From positions 1 to 40,732 of the forward strand of contig JAFGME010000028.1 of NCBI GenBank assembly GCA_016927695.1: a stretch of DNA of 40,732 bases. Reading direction: 5' to 3'. Below, in pieces: positions 16,700 through 25,280 of the stretch (positions are counted from its first letter, which is position 1; each line of letters starts with the position of its first letter). This DNA is from Bacteroidales bacterium. GTDB lineage: Bacteria; Bacteroidota; Bacteroidia; Bacteroidales; JAFGHD01. The notes beneath the pieces were generated by a model. It ran no database searches. It saw only the letters and a program-made list of their open reading frames with translations, and was not told the DNA's origin. Both the position numbers and the translations under genes were made by a program.

Positions 16700-18430
16700 A
16701 TGAAAAGGACAATTATTGCTATTGCATTTCTGTATGCTTATTCAGCAATGCCACAAAGTTTCACCCAGGTTACCGCCGGCGACATCGTAAATGACGGTGG
16801 ATGGAACTATGCCTGCTGCTGGGCCGATTTTAACAACGACGGTTTCGACGACCTCTTTGTCTGCAACAACGATGCAGACAACGGGAAGCTGAATTTCCTC
16901 TATTTCAACAACAGCGACGGAACCTTTGAAAAGGATACCTCGGGAGGACCGGTGACGACCGACGGAGGCAGCTCCTATGGTTGCTGTGCCGCGGATTATG
17001 ACAACGATGGCGACAATGACCTTTTCGTGTCCAATTACAATGAGAATAATTTTCTTTACAGGAATACAGGCAATGGTGAGTTTGAGAAGATAACAGCAGG
17101 AGTTGTCGTGAACAACAGCGGTAAATCCACCGGTTGTGAATGGATAGATTACGATAAGGATGGCTGGCTCGACCTCTTTGTGTGTAACCGCAACGAACCC
17201 AATTTTCTGTATCACAACGAAGGAGATGGCGCTTTTACCAAAGTCTTCACCGGTCTGCTGACCTCAGAAAATAAAAACACGGGTGGATGCGCCCGGGCCG
17301 ATTTCGACGGCAACGGATTCCCGGATGTGTATCTTGCCAATTCAGGGCCGGATTATAATTCGCTTTTCTTCAATAACGGTGACGGGACATTTACACAGCT
17401 TACCGGCGATCCGGCCGTTTCCGACCTTGAAAGCTTCGATTTTGCATCCTGCGGTGATATTGACAACGACGGGGATATGGATATTTATACCGCTCCCGGA
17501 ATGCTACCCGCATCATCCTATGATCTGTATCTCTACACAAACAATGGCGACGGATCCTTTGTCAGGGTAAGCGGACTGCCTCACAGCGGGATCAATTCGG
17601 GTGGAGGAAGCAGTATGATGGATTATGACAACGACGGCGACCTCGATATTTTTCATTCAGCCTATGATGGTAAGAATATAGTGCTCGAAAACGACGGTGA
17701 AGGCAATTTCAGTCAGGTGATCACCGGAGTACTTGCCAATGACGGCAATTACAACAAGGAACCATCATGGACAGATTATGATATGGATGGGGATATCGAT
17801 CTTTTTATTGCCGTGAACAATTACTTCAGCGGGAACAACAAGCTTTTTTCAAACAACGGTAACCAGAACAACTGGCTGTATATTGACCTTGCCGGATCCG
17901 TCTCCAACCGAAATGGCATTGGATCTTTGATCGTTGTTCAGACTGAGATATCGGGCAATACGGTGGTACAAACCCGGGAAGTGACCGGACTGAACTCCCT
18001 GAGGACACATTTCGGCCTGGGAGAGGCAGAAACAGTGGACGAGATAACTGTATTCTGGCCTTCAGGAACAGAGCAAACCCTGACCTCTGTGGGTGCAAAC
18101 CAGATCATTATGATCAGTGAGTCCACTGTTGCGGCAGGGGAGGGGGTCAGACTGCCTGATAACTTTCTGGGGCAGAATTTTCCCAATCCGTTTTCCGCAT
18201 CAACCGATATTCCATATCATATATTTCAGGGGAAAAAAACCGGTGTGTACATTGAAATATTTGATGCATTTGGAAGGCTTGTAAGGCATCTTCCCTGCGA
18301 TGGGACAAAACCCGTTGTGACCTGGGACGCAAAAAAGAACAATGGTTCTGCAGTTGAACCCGGGGTTTATTATTACAGGCTGGTATTCAATGGAATGCCT
18401 GTAAAGACGAAAAGCTGCATACTCCTGTAG
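16700..18430 (+). CDS. Secreted VCBS/FG-GAP repeat protein with ASPIC/UnbV and T9SS sorting domains
   Basis: A signal peptide (MKRTIIAIAFLYAYSAMPQS) precedes seven or more repeats of about 50 residues, each with a calcium-type loop such as DFNNDGFDDLFV, DYDNDGDNDLFV, DIDNDGDMDIYT and a following FxNNGDGTF. These form an FG-GAP/VCBS propeller. Around residues 390-475 is an ASPIC/UnbV domain (NWLYIDLAG, SNRNGIGS, LRTHFGLGEAETVDEITVFWPSG). The last 85 residues (FPNPFSASTDIPYHI to GVYYYRLVFNGMPVKTKSCILL) are a type A T9SS sorting domain. A surface-exposed or secreted adhesion/binding role is likely; no catalytic domain is seen. Upstream lies a long leader with inverted repeats. Confidence 0.9.
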   Translation: MKRTIIAIAFLYAYSAMPQSFTQVTAGDIVNDGGWNYACCWADFNNDGFDDLFVCNNDADNGKLNFLYFNNSDGTFEKDTSGGPVTTDGGSSYGCCAADYDNDGDNDLFVSNYNENNFLYRNTGNGEFEKITAGVVVNNSGKSTGCEWIDYDKDGWLDLFVCNRNEPNFLYHNEGDGAFTKVFTGLLTSENKNTGGCARADFDGNGFPDVYLANSGPDYNSLFFNNGDGTFTQLTGDPAVSDLESFDFASCGDIDNDGDMDIYTAPGMLPASSYDLYLYTNNGDGSFVRVSGLPHSGINSGGGSSMMDYDNDGDLDIFHSAYDGKNIVLENDGEGNFSQVITGVLANDGNYNKEPSWTDYDMDGDIDLFIAVNNYFSGNNKLFSNNGNQNNWLYIDLAGSVSNRNGIGSLIVVQTEISGNTVVQTREVTGLNSLRTHFGLGEAETVDEITVFWPSGTEQTLTSVGANQIIMISESTVAAGEGVRLPDNFLGQNFPNPFSASTDIPYHIFQGKKTGVYIEIFDAFGRLVRHLPCDGTKPVVTWDAKKNNGSAVEPGVYYYRLVFNGMPVKTKSCILL

Positions 18431-18559
18431 AAAATAGCCTTTAACAATCTTTTTTTTTGCAAAACAAACCTTTCCACCTTCCATGGTGTCTTCGTGCCGT
18501 TGTGGCAGGATAAAACAACGACTGATTTTTTATGTTCCATTCATATCAAACAATAATTA

Positions 18560-18567
18560 TACTTTTG
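18560..18567 (+). promoter_or_regulatory. -7 promoter box for the small membrane protein gene
   Basis: TACTTTTG matches TAnnTTTG and lies 44 bases before the chosen ATG. No convincing -33 box at the usual spacing. Confidence 0.45.
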
Positions 18568-18611
18568 CGTTTTCTTTTTGTGAGTCAGGATTTTTTACTT
18601 ACTTATACATA

Positions 18612-18893
18612 ATGATCAAACTTCTCATTCTGTACTTCTTCGGCCGCAAACTGGCGCCGGGCCGTGTTGTTTTCAATCTCATCAAGTTCTACCTGATCGC
18701 CTATTTGCTTATTCTTCCGGGCTTGCTGGTATCTCATACCCTCAACAGGCAGGGGGATAACACATATTATGCCGAAGCCGGTGAAACGGATGGCGCTACC
18801 GCCCTTATGCCTGCAAACGCTGACAGCCAAAACGCCTGCAACTTTGTTGATTACAGTGAAACCCACATCAACTGCCTTTCCCGCTCATTTTAA
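18612..18893 (+). CDS. Small membrane protein of unknown function
   Basis: The start at 18612 gives 93 residues; the frame is open further upstream but the extra part crosses the predicted promoter. Residues 20-42 (VFNLIKFYLIAYLLILPGLLVSH) form one strong membrane segment. It is preceded by a positively charged amphipathic start and followed by a polar tail with two Cys (NACNFVDYSETHINCLSRSF). I recognise no family. The promoter box, membrane segment and balanced composition support a real gene, but it could still be fortuitous. Confidence 0.5.
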   Translation: MIKLLILYFFGRKLAPGRVVFNLIKFYLIAYLLILPGLLVSHTLNRQGDNTYYAEAGETDGATALMPANADSQNACNFVDYSETHINCLSRSF

Positions 18894-18979
18894 TCTGTAA
18901 ACAAGAATCAGAAAGGCAGCCCCGGGAATGATGGAGAATATCTTCGAATGTTCCAGCCTTTCGGCATCTGAAGAAAAAC

Positions 18980-19186
18980 TTCTGCGAAACTCTGCGAATA
19001 ACCTCTGCGATGCTCTGCGAGAACCCTCTTCATCATTCAATTACGACAACGACAACGATCAGGATAACTGCTCCGCATTTAATAGCAGCATTTTTTCACA
19101 CTCAGCGAGACTCTGCGAAAACCTCTGCGAGACTCTGCGAGAAACTTCTTCATCATTCGACAACGACAATAATCAGGCGGAATAAT
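18980..19186. repeat. Two direct copies of a unit of about 87 bases rich in TCTGCGA motifs
   Basis: Copy one (18980-19066) and copy two (19100-19186) share repeated TCTGCGA units, then CTCTGCGAGAA, then TTCTTCATCATTC and a GACAACGACAA stretch. The frame 18928-19185 is open across both and would encode a Ser/Asn/Asp-rich repeat peptide, which I regard as a by-product. No other gene is seen in the 420-base gap. Confidence 0.7.
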
Positions 19187-19269
19187 GATAAAGAACTTTT
19201 TGGTTATGAATTTATGTTTGGTTTTAATGCCGGTCCGCATTCAGATCAAATATTAATGCATAAAAGCAA

Positions 19270-19297
19270 AAAGGCCGCCTTCTTACAGGCAGCCTTT
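19270..19297 (-). terminator. Strong hairpin terminator for the T9SS gene cluster
   Basis: Two 11-base arms (AAAGGCCGCCT / AGGCAGCCTTT) with one mismatch and a 6-base loop lie 20 bases after the stop codon of the minus-strand gene. On that strand they are followed by TTTTTGCTTTTA. The plus strand also has a T-rich exit, so it may work in both directions. Confidence 0.8.
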
Positions 19298-19316
19298 GTT
19301 TTGACCGGTTCGACTT

Positions 19317-20171
19317 TCACTTTTTAATGACCTTCAGCAGGCCCCCTTCTGTCCTGTGTTTGATGTGCAGCATGTAGATGCCTGCTTTCCGGCCGGTCAT
19401 GTCGATGGTCAGAAATAGTTTTTGTTCCGGTGTGAGTTTGGTACTGAACTGCTCCTGCCCCAGCAGGTCGACCAGCATTACACTGTAGTTGCCCGGTTGC
19501 GGAATAGCTACGTTCAGCAGGTTGCTAACCGGATTGGGCCACGCAGTGATGCCGTTGAGAGAAGCAGTGGTTTTATTTGCCAGTTCGTCAGGAAGCTGAG
19601 ATATTTCCCGGACTTCCACATTGTATTCGTATTTGCAGGGGAAGGTGTATTTTTCCGGTTCAGTACCTTCCCTGAAATACTGTCCTTCGTTCATCAGCTT
19701 TTCGCAGAAGCTAAATGGCATATAGGCGCCTGTGAAGCCGGTGGCGACTTCAACCCGCAAAAGGCTTTTGTAGTTTTCAGTCACCTCGTTGAGGATATCG
19801 GTGACATTTCCTTCAGGAAAAAGAGCTTCGGTGATAATCGCTATCCGCGAGGAGGTGTTGTCAACAACATTTACAATGCGGTACATGGGAGCGCCAGCGA
19901 AGGAGCCTGACAGCAGTTCGCCCGGGGTTACTTTCACTTTGCTGTTCCTTACAATATTCTCCCCGAAGGCTTCCGTGTTGTAATCGAGGTACATTTGCAG
20001 GTCGCAATGGTAGCTGCCGGCCTCGTCGGCTTTGAGACTGATTTCATATACGAGGGTTCCGTTGTCATTTGTTTGGTCATCAACTTTCTGAAGGTTGAAG
20101 CTGAGCCTTGGCTGCGCGAACAATGAAACAGCAGCGAGGAGCAGCAGGGATGTTAAGGCTTTTGTTTTCAT
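19317..20171 (-). CDS. Secreted protein with cohesin-like domain and T9SS sorting domain
   Basis: The start at 20171 is chosen because MKTKALTSLLLLAAVSLFAQ is a standard signal peptide; the frame extends 15 lysine-rich residues further upstream through a poly-A tract. Residues about 25-170 form a predicted beta-sandwich (LVYEISLKADEAG, LQMYLDYNTEAFGENIVRN, IAIITEALFP). They share the pattern YN..AFG.NI..(N/S)(S/N)K with the N-terminus of the neighbouring C11 peptidase. The C-terminal 75 residues (ITAWPNPVSNLLNVAIP to GIYMLHIKHR and KVIKK) are a type A T9SS sorting domain. Function is not known; a binding or scaffold role is inferred. Confidence 0.8.
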   Translation of the reverse strand: MKTKALTSLLLLAAVSLFAQPRLSFNLQKVDDQTNDNGTLVYEISLKADEAGSYHCDLQMYLDYNTEAFGENIVRNSKVKVTPGELLSGSFAGAPMYRIVNVVDNTSSRIAIITEALFPEGNVTDILNEVTENYKSLLRVEVATGFTGAYMPFSFCEKLMNEGQYFREGTEPEKYTFPCKYEYNVEVREISQLPDELANKTTASLNGITAWPNPVSNLLNVAIPQPGNYSVMLVDLLGQEQFSTKLTPEQKLFLTIDMTGRKAGIYMLHIKHRTEGGLLKVIKK

Positions 20172-20317
20172 GATGTTGTATTTTTTTTTTTTTGATTTAT
20201 ATTTAACATGTTTCATTCAGGTGAATGGGCAAGGACACAATGAATTGGATTCCTTTGTGGGATTTTCCAGTTTTTATTGCGCCCTTGCTCTTCATCGTTT
20301 TTACCTTTTATATAGAA

Positions 20318-22873
20318 TTACTCTGGAACCTGGCTTCCACGTCCGACATTGGGGACCCAGCAGTCGTTCTTGTCTCCAAGGTTCACCTCGCCGTCGAGGT
20401 TGAAGTCGCCATTAAGGTATCCACTCAGGCCGGATTCAACGGCCCACACATCTATTTTGTCACCTGTGTTGACCTGGCCGTCTGCGTTGCCATCGCCTGC
20501 AAGCATGACACATTCACCACTTACAACTTTAACGGCATTTAAGCCTTTGTATGTTAAATCAGGATTTCCGGTAAAGTCATAAGAATAAGTATTTAGATTC
20601 TGATCATATATTAATGGCTGGCTGGACATAATCGGAAGGTGGTTTCTATGATGCAGAACAATGTAGTAATTTGACGATTTGGGAACATATAAAACTAATT
20701 GACCTCCTGAATTCCAGTCCACAATAGTCCCATCGGTTTTGAGAAAAGCGACTGTTCTTGAAATGATACTATCTGATGTAGCATTATCCGGACCGCTAAC
20801 CGACTCTCTGATTTCTATTAATACCCAATCTACAATATCAGGATCAGGTATTGATATGAGAGACTCCTCTCCATCATAATTCCACGGTGCACCACTGAAT
20901 GGTTGATTGAGTGGGATCAGCCCATAGTTATTTAAAATATTGGACATATAACCTGCTGTAAACGGCCCTTCAAGATTTATCTTAATATCAGCATTTGATC
21001 CTGCCAGGGCCTCAAGGAATTTGGTCCAGGCATTGTTTTTCAGATTTAATTTAGTCGGATTGGTATATTTCTCATACTTATCTGCATTGGCAGGATCAAA
21101 AACATTGAGTGGAAACCATTTTTTCAGGCCTGTTACTTTATCATTATATCCTCCATTATAAAAACTGGTGTGGTCTTCATCAAATACCGTAATTGGCCGG
21201 TATTCATTATAGAAAATATTGGCTGCATTTTGCAATGGATCAGGAAGCAAATTATTATCCCTGATAAATTTAGCAAAGTGGCCAATATCTCTTTCATCTT
21301 CATGGCCAGGTGACGGATCACCTTTTCCACCATACTTAGGATACCAAGTTGCATTCCTTGCTTCAATTATTGTTGGGCGGAATTTCCCCAGATTTTTAAT
21401 AAGTTCTTTGGTGAAATTTTCTTCAGATGGTAAGTAATTATTGATATATGTTTGAGTTTCAGAAGCTGATAAGGTAAAATCTCTTTGCCAATTTGGAGGA
21501 TTAGTGGCAAGATTATCAAAATATAATCTTGTATCATTAACGATAATTGAGGCAATTGACTTTTCATCTATAGCTGGATTATTATTAACATGTAACAATG
21601 AAGTACCCCATTCCCAACCATGGTAATCAATCTCTGTCATTTCCGGCGCCATAACTACTTTCGCTAAATCCGCCATCATATGGACCGTTTCTGTGTAAGC
21701 CATTAAACAGCAGCTAAATCCCAAAAGGTCAATTTTATCACCAATTACCCCCTTGAATTCGTTTAGTGGATTTTTAAGCTCCCATAACTCTATTTCAGAA
21801 AAAATCCCATCAATTAAAGGATCCTTATCTTTCTTAAAAATGCCATGGCCATGATCCCAGAAAATCACTCCATACCTTTCAGCAGGATATTTGACTGCAA
21901 CGAAATCTTTTAAAAATGTTTTTAAAACGTTTGGATCATTCATATTTCCAAATCCATTATGAATTTTGTGGGATACCATTTTGTTTTTTGAAAGATCTGT
22001 TGGTTTAGCCTGATTGGGATCTTGCTTAATGTAATATATTCCATCATTATTTCCATTTTCCACTGTCTGGTCAAAGTATACCAGGTAATTGACATGCCTC
22101 CAGATTGAACCATTGGACTCAATCTCGTTTATATCGCGTAAAGCATTTAACTCTGGAGCATGACCTTCACTTTCATAAATATAATAAATCCAAGTCCAAT
22201 CAGCAACCTTGTTGTTCATGTTAGTATTCAGAGGCATGTTATGGTAATGATTCACATATCCCGGTATTTCTCCATAAAGGGCTGGTGCAGGGCAGGGAAT
22301 AGTGGTAAAATACTGATGTCCATCCATAACCGGCTGCACAAGCGCTATTTGGGGTAATTCATTTATGTCGGCAATGATAATATTAAAGTGGATCAAACCA
22401 GCATACTGCACAACCGTGGAATTGGTTTGGGGAAGAGCTTTCATTTTAGCCGGATCATTTGTATTGCGAATGATTTTAAAATTGACGGTATTGGAATTGA
22501 CATCTGTGAAACCGGAAATCGAGTAATCAGTAGCTGATTCAGTCAAAAATTGCCTGATAAAAAACAGTTTATTACTGCTATGGATATTTGAACCAAAAGC
22601 AAGATTATTATAGCTTAAAGTGATATCCAGTTCTTTAAAATAGGTTTCACCACAGGTGGCTGCAAGTTCGATATCAAAAGCAAAATAATCTGTTACACCG
22701 GATGACCAAACATAAGGATTGGTCAGTTTCCAGTGCAGCTCGGGGTTATTGCCGTAACCACCGGCAGGGTATAAGCCTTCACCTCCGTTGAGACCATACG
22801 GAAGGGGTTGGGACATAATAAATGACGGTAATGTCATCAGGATAATCGCTGATATGAAACTTATCTTTTTCAT
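20318..22873 (-). CDS. Secreted C11 (clostripain-like) cysteine peptidase with dockerin-like C-terminus
   Basis: An 851-residue protein with signal peptide MKKISFISAIILMTLPSFIMSQ. Residues about 50-200 resemble the cohesin-like domain of the downstream T9SS protein. The peptidase core carries the catalytic His in YGVIFWDHGHG (His341) and Cys in LLGFSCCLMAYTE (Cys389, the Cys before LM in the usual DACLM; the Asp is Ser here). This family cleaves after basic residues in known members. The last 60 residues hold two Asp/Asn calcium-loop repeats (GDGNADGQVNTGDK, GDFNLDGEVNLGDKND) as in type I dockerins and end in GRGSQVPE. No canonical T9SS domain is seen, so the dockerin-like tail may provide attachment. 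It is 27 bases downstream of the next secreted-protein gene. Confidence 0.85.
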   Translation of the reverse strand: MKKISFISAIILMTLPSFIMSQPLPYGLNGGEGLYPAGGYGNNPELHWKLTNPYVWSSGVTDYFAFDIELAATCGETYFKELDITLSYNNLAFGSNIHSSNKLFFIRQFLTESATDYSISGFTDVNSNTVNFKIIRNTNDPAKMKALPQTNSTVVQYAGLIHFNIIIADINELPQIALVQPVMDGHQYFTTIPCPAPALYGEIPGYVNHYHNMPLNTNMNNKVADWTWIYYIYESEGHAPELNALRDINEIESNGSIWRHVNYLVYFDQTVENGNNDGIYYIKQDPNQAKPTDLSKNKMVSHKIHNGFGNMNDPNVLKTFLKDFVAVKYPAERYGVIFWDHGHGIFKKDKDPLIDGIFSEIELWELKNPLNEFKGVIGDKIDLLGFSCCLMAYTETVHMMADLAKVVMAPEMTEIDYHGWEWGTSLLHVNNNPAIDEKSIASIIVNDTRLYFDNLATNPPNWQRDFTLSASETQTYINNYLPSEENFTKELIKNLGKFRPTIIEARNATWYPKYGGKGDPSPGHEDERDIGHFAKFIRDNNLLPDPLQNAANIFYNEYRPITVFDEDHTSFYNGGYNDKVTGLKKWFPLNVFDPANADKYEKYTNPTKLNLKNNAWTKFLEALAGSNADIKINLEGPFTAGYMSNILNNYGLIPLNQPFSGAPWNYDGEESLISIPDPDIVDWVLIEIRESVSGPDNATSDSIISRTVAFLKTDGTIVDWNSGGQLVLYVPKSSNYYIVLHHRNHLPIMSSQPLIYDQNLNTYSYDFTGNPDLTYKGLNAVKVVSGECVMLAGDGNADGQVNTGDKIDVWAVESGLSGYLNGDFNLDGEVNLGDKNDCWVPNVGRGSQVPE

Positions 22874-22900
22874 AATGAATATTTTTACAGTGAATGTTTT

Positions 22901-24703
22901 TTACTGATTTATTTTTGCAAAGTGAAGTGAAAACCTTTGGGGTTCATCACCGGCCTGGTAGATGAAAGTGTATTGGGTGGAAAGAATATCGCAGCGTGCT
23001 CCTTTTAAAATATCTTCCAGTACAACTCCATCAAGGTTGGTTTTTTCGAGCATTTTAATCGTGTATTCTCCGCTTGTTCCGCTTTCGAAGCACAATGGAA
23101 TCGATGTTAGTCCGTTCACTGAGTTAATGGCATATTTTTCAGTCCCTGACACAGTGTATATCTGCGGGACAATTGCAGCGGGTGAAATAATTTTACGGGC
23201 ATCCAGGTTTTTGTCGAAGCCCTGGCTTGCATTTTTATTAAAATGTACATAAGCCTTGTCAGTGTATCCATTTCCTGAAGCCTCCAGTATGAGAAGGTTA
23301 TCAATACCTTCATCGAAGAAAAAAGCTCCCTGGTGGACACGTTCATTGCCGGAAAGAGTAAAAGTGCTATTGTCAAGAGATTCAACAAAAAAACCCTGCG
23401 TGGGAGGAATGTTGGGCCCCACACCCCCAGCCCAGGTCTGGTAAGTGAGGCTCTGTGAATCCCAGAAATATATTGACTGGTTCATGTTGAAATCCCAGAC
23501 TATTGCAAACGGGTCAATGCTGCAAGGGTATGGGTTCCCTATTAAGTTCCAGCCGGTATAATAGCCTGCACCGGCTGTATATGTGCAAGTTTCCGAAAAG
23601 GGTTCTGACCCAACATTATACATGTCGCTAATGAACTCAATGGTTTGACCTGTCGGTCCATTGTAACAACCGTATCCGGTATCAAGCTTAACACTCCATG
23701 CTTTCAGTCCGCCTAAAAACATTTCAGGTACGGGGGTCCAGTCGTCGCTTCCTTCATGATGTTGCCACTGGCCGTCAGGTTCTGACCATGTGTTCAACCA
23801 GTAATCATTGATGTTAAGGCTTGAAAAGTTTTGAACCGGCGATGAAATATAATGCCATCCGGCTACGTCCCCATAACCGGCAGTTGTTGTAATGGTACGG
23901 TTAAATTGAAAAGTGCCGCATCCGGTAACATCTCCGAGATTGATATAGGAACCCGAGTACCCGAAGATGTCACTGTCAATCAAAAATGTACCATCATTTG
24001 AAAAAACCCCATAGGTCGTTAAACTGCCAGAAGGCAGAACAATAAGCATTCCACCACCCTGAATTGTGAGACTACCGGTAACAGCAGTTCCTCCTGATAT
24101 AGACGGAATAATTGGAACATTGTAAGGAATATATACATCGTTGGTCGTTGCTGGTACAGTTCCCATATCCCAGTTTCCCGGATCGAACCAGTCAGCACTG
24201 ACAGCTCCGGTCCATGTGATATAAATTGGCAACGGTGGGCAAACTGCCCCGTTATTTAAGCTAAGTGTAAATGGTAATCCCGGTAATGCGAACATGGAAG
24301 CGGAAACCCACGTGACTGCCCTGCACTCCGGGTGATCGAAGTAGTACTCAATGTCGCAAAAAGTTTCGCCTGAGTTGATTTGCCTTGGAGTATTTGTTGT
24401 TGTCCAGAATAAATCAACTGTGTGGTTAACGATGACAACAGTCCACTCATTTTCAGGAAAGTTTGGGTGGAAATCAACAACATCCAGAATGGTCATGCCG
24501 GGAATTTCATGTGTGATCGTAAATCCAATAGAATAGACAGGGAAGTTAATAAGATCACACTGTATTGGCATATAACCATTTCCGGTTGGTTGATCCAATT
24601 GGTCCGGAAGGGACAATGTAGCATTAAACTGCCCTGACAATCTGCATGTAAGCAACATCAGCAGGGCATACAATAAAACTTTTTTAATTGCTCTTGTTTT
24701 CAT
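22901..24703 (-). CDS. Secreted protein with cohesin-like N-terminal domain, function unknown
   Basis: A 600-residue protein with a signal peptide (MKTRAIKKVLLYALLMLLTCRLSGQ). Residues 26-150 form a beta-rich domain (LPDQLDQPTGNGYMPIQCDLINF, GMTILDVVDFHP, EYYFDHPECRAVTW) that looks cohesin-like. Next comes a WTGAVSADWFDPGNWDMGTVPATTNDVYIP segment of the kind found before beta-helical or pectin-lyase-like regions of Bacteroidota surface proteins. The middle has GWHYISSPV and WNLIGNPYPCSIDP motifs typical of large T9SS-exported proteins. A clear sorting domain is not visible at the end (YTFIYQAGDEPQRFSLHFAKINQ). It is upstream of and probably co-transcribed with the C11 peptidase gene. Confidence 0.75.
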   Translation of the reverse strand: MKTRAIKKVLLYALLMLLTCRLSGQFNATLSLPDQLDQPTGNGYMPIQCDLINFPVYSIGFTITHEIPGMTILDVVDFHPNFPENEWTVVIVNHTVDLFWTTTNTPRQINSGETFCDIEYYFDHPECRAVTWVSASMFALPGLPFTLSLNNGAVCPPLPIYITWTGAVSADWFDPGNWDMGTVPATTNDVYIPYNVPIIPSISGGTAVTGSLTIQGGGMLIVLPSGSLTTYGVFSNDGTFLIDSDIFGYSGSYINLGDVTGCGTFQFNRTITTTAGYGDVAGWHYISSPVQNFSSLNINDYWLNTWSEPDGQWQHHEGSDDWTPVPEMFLGGLKAWSVKLDTGYGCYNGPTGQTIEFISDMYNVGSEPFSETCTYTAGAGYYTGWNLIGNPYPCSIDPFAIVWDFNMNQSIYFWDSQSLTYQTWAGGVGPNIPPTQGFFVESLDNSTFTLSGNERVHQGAFFFDEGIDNLLILEASGNGYTDKAYVHFNKNASQGFDKNLDARKIISPAAIVPQIYTVSGTEKYAINSVNGLTSIPLCFESGTSGEYTIKMLEKTNLDGVVLEDILKGARCDILSTQYTFIYQAGDEPQRFSLHFAKINQ

Positions 24704-24890
24704 AATGATGAATTTTATTTATTGATCTGACCATTTGAAAAACGCTTGATTTGCAAGCCTTATATCGGTTAATCGGGATAATAGGAATAGGTTATACCCC
24801 CTTCAGGAAAAAATATATAAAGTATTGAGTTGCCGGAAGTATCAAATACACTGCTCTCATGCATTTTGCAGTCCAATAATTCGTCTTCCG

Positions 24891-24932
24891 TTCGTGAATT
24901 GGTGGCTGAAAAATTTGCCACGGATGCACGAA
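24891..24932. repeat. Imperfect palindromic repeat (TTCGTG..GTGGC type)
   Basis: TTCGTGAATTGGTGGC and GCCACGGATGCACGAA pair over 13 of 16 bases around a 10-base loop. This resembles a widespread Bacteroidota intergenic repeat family. The surrounding gap from 24704 to 25142 has no gene I can support. Confidence 0.55.
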
Positions 24933-25113
24933 TTAAGGCCTAATGCATTTACAACGGTTATTTCAGGGAAATCATGTCACTCTGGTCAAAAAGAGAAGCT
25001 ATATTTAGGCTGAAATCTGATGGCACCTCCTGATAACCGGCTTTCAGATAGTGATGGTAATCTTCAATACATTATCGGAAAAAGTATATCTTTTTCAAGT
25101 TAAGAGAAATACT

Positions 25114-25139
25114 GAGTAAAAATACTCAACACTTTGAGT
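25114..25139. promoter_or_regulatory. GAGTA palindrome with a third half-site, possible operator of the ATPase remnant
   Basis: GAGTA-AAAA-TACTC is a perfect palindrome, and a further TTGAGTA half-site follows directly, ending 4 bases before the start codon of the remnant ATPase gene. It may be the leftover control site of that gene. Confidence 0.4.
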
Positions 25140-25142
25140 AAA

Positions 25143-25280
25143 ATGTCAACTGCTAACAAAAGAAGCAACTTCAGTGTTCTTAAGAAAAGGATGGAGGAGC
25201 CGGGGCGGTTTATTCAGGTGATCCCTGGCCCCCTCGAGGCGGGTAAAACCAAATCTTCCTCACCTCAGCTTCCCCATTGA
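25143..25280 (+). pseudogene. Remnant of an AAA_14/DUF4143-type ATPase gene
   Basis: A 45-residue frame begins ATG and reads LKKRMEEPGRFIQVIPGPLEAGKTK, which closely matches the usual N-terminus of AAA_14/DUF4143 ATPases (EPRRFIQVxxGPRQVGKTT). The Walker A region is altered (GPLEAGKTK), and the frame runs into unrelated codons and a stop; the remaining 350 or so residues of the family are missing. Its end overlaps the 3' end of the opposing gene. I infer a deletion that removed most of an ATPase gene and joined it to the 25260-25859 gene. The fragment is short, so chance similarity is possible but unlikely. Confidence 0.55.

Noticed and set aside
18928..19185. 85-codon open frame with repeated Ser/Asp/Asn-rich peptide
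   Set aside because: It is a translation of the tandem TCTGCGA-rich repeat; two other frames are also open across the region and no promoter or family signal was found.
24825..25013. 62-codon open frame in the gap before the secreted cluster
   Set aside because: It includes a palindromic intergenic repeat and shows no recognisable protein features.
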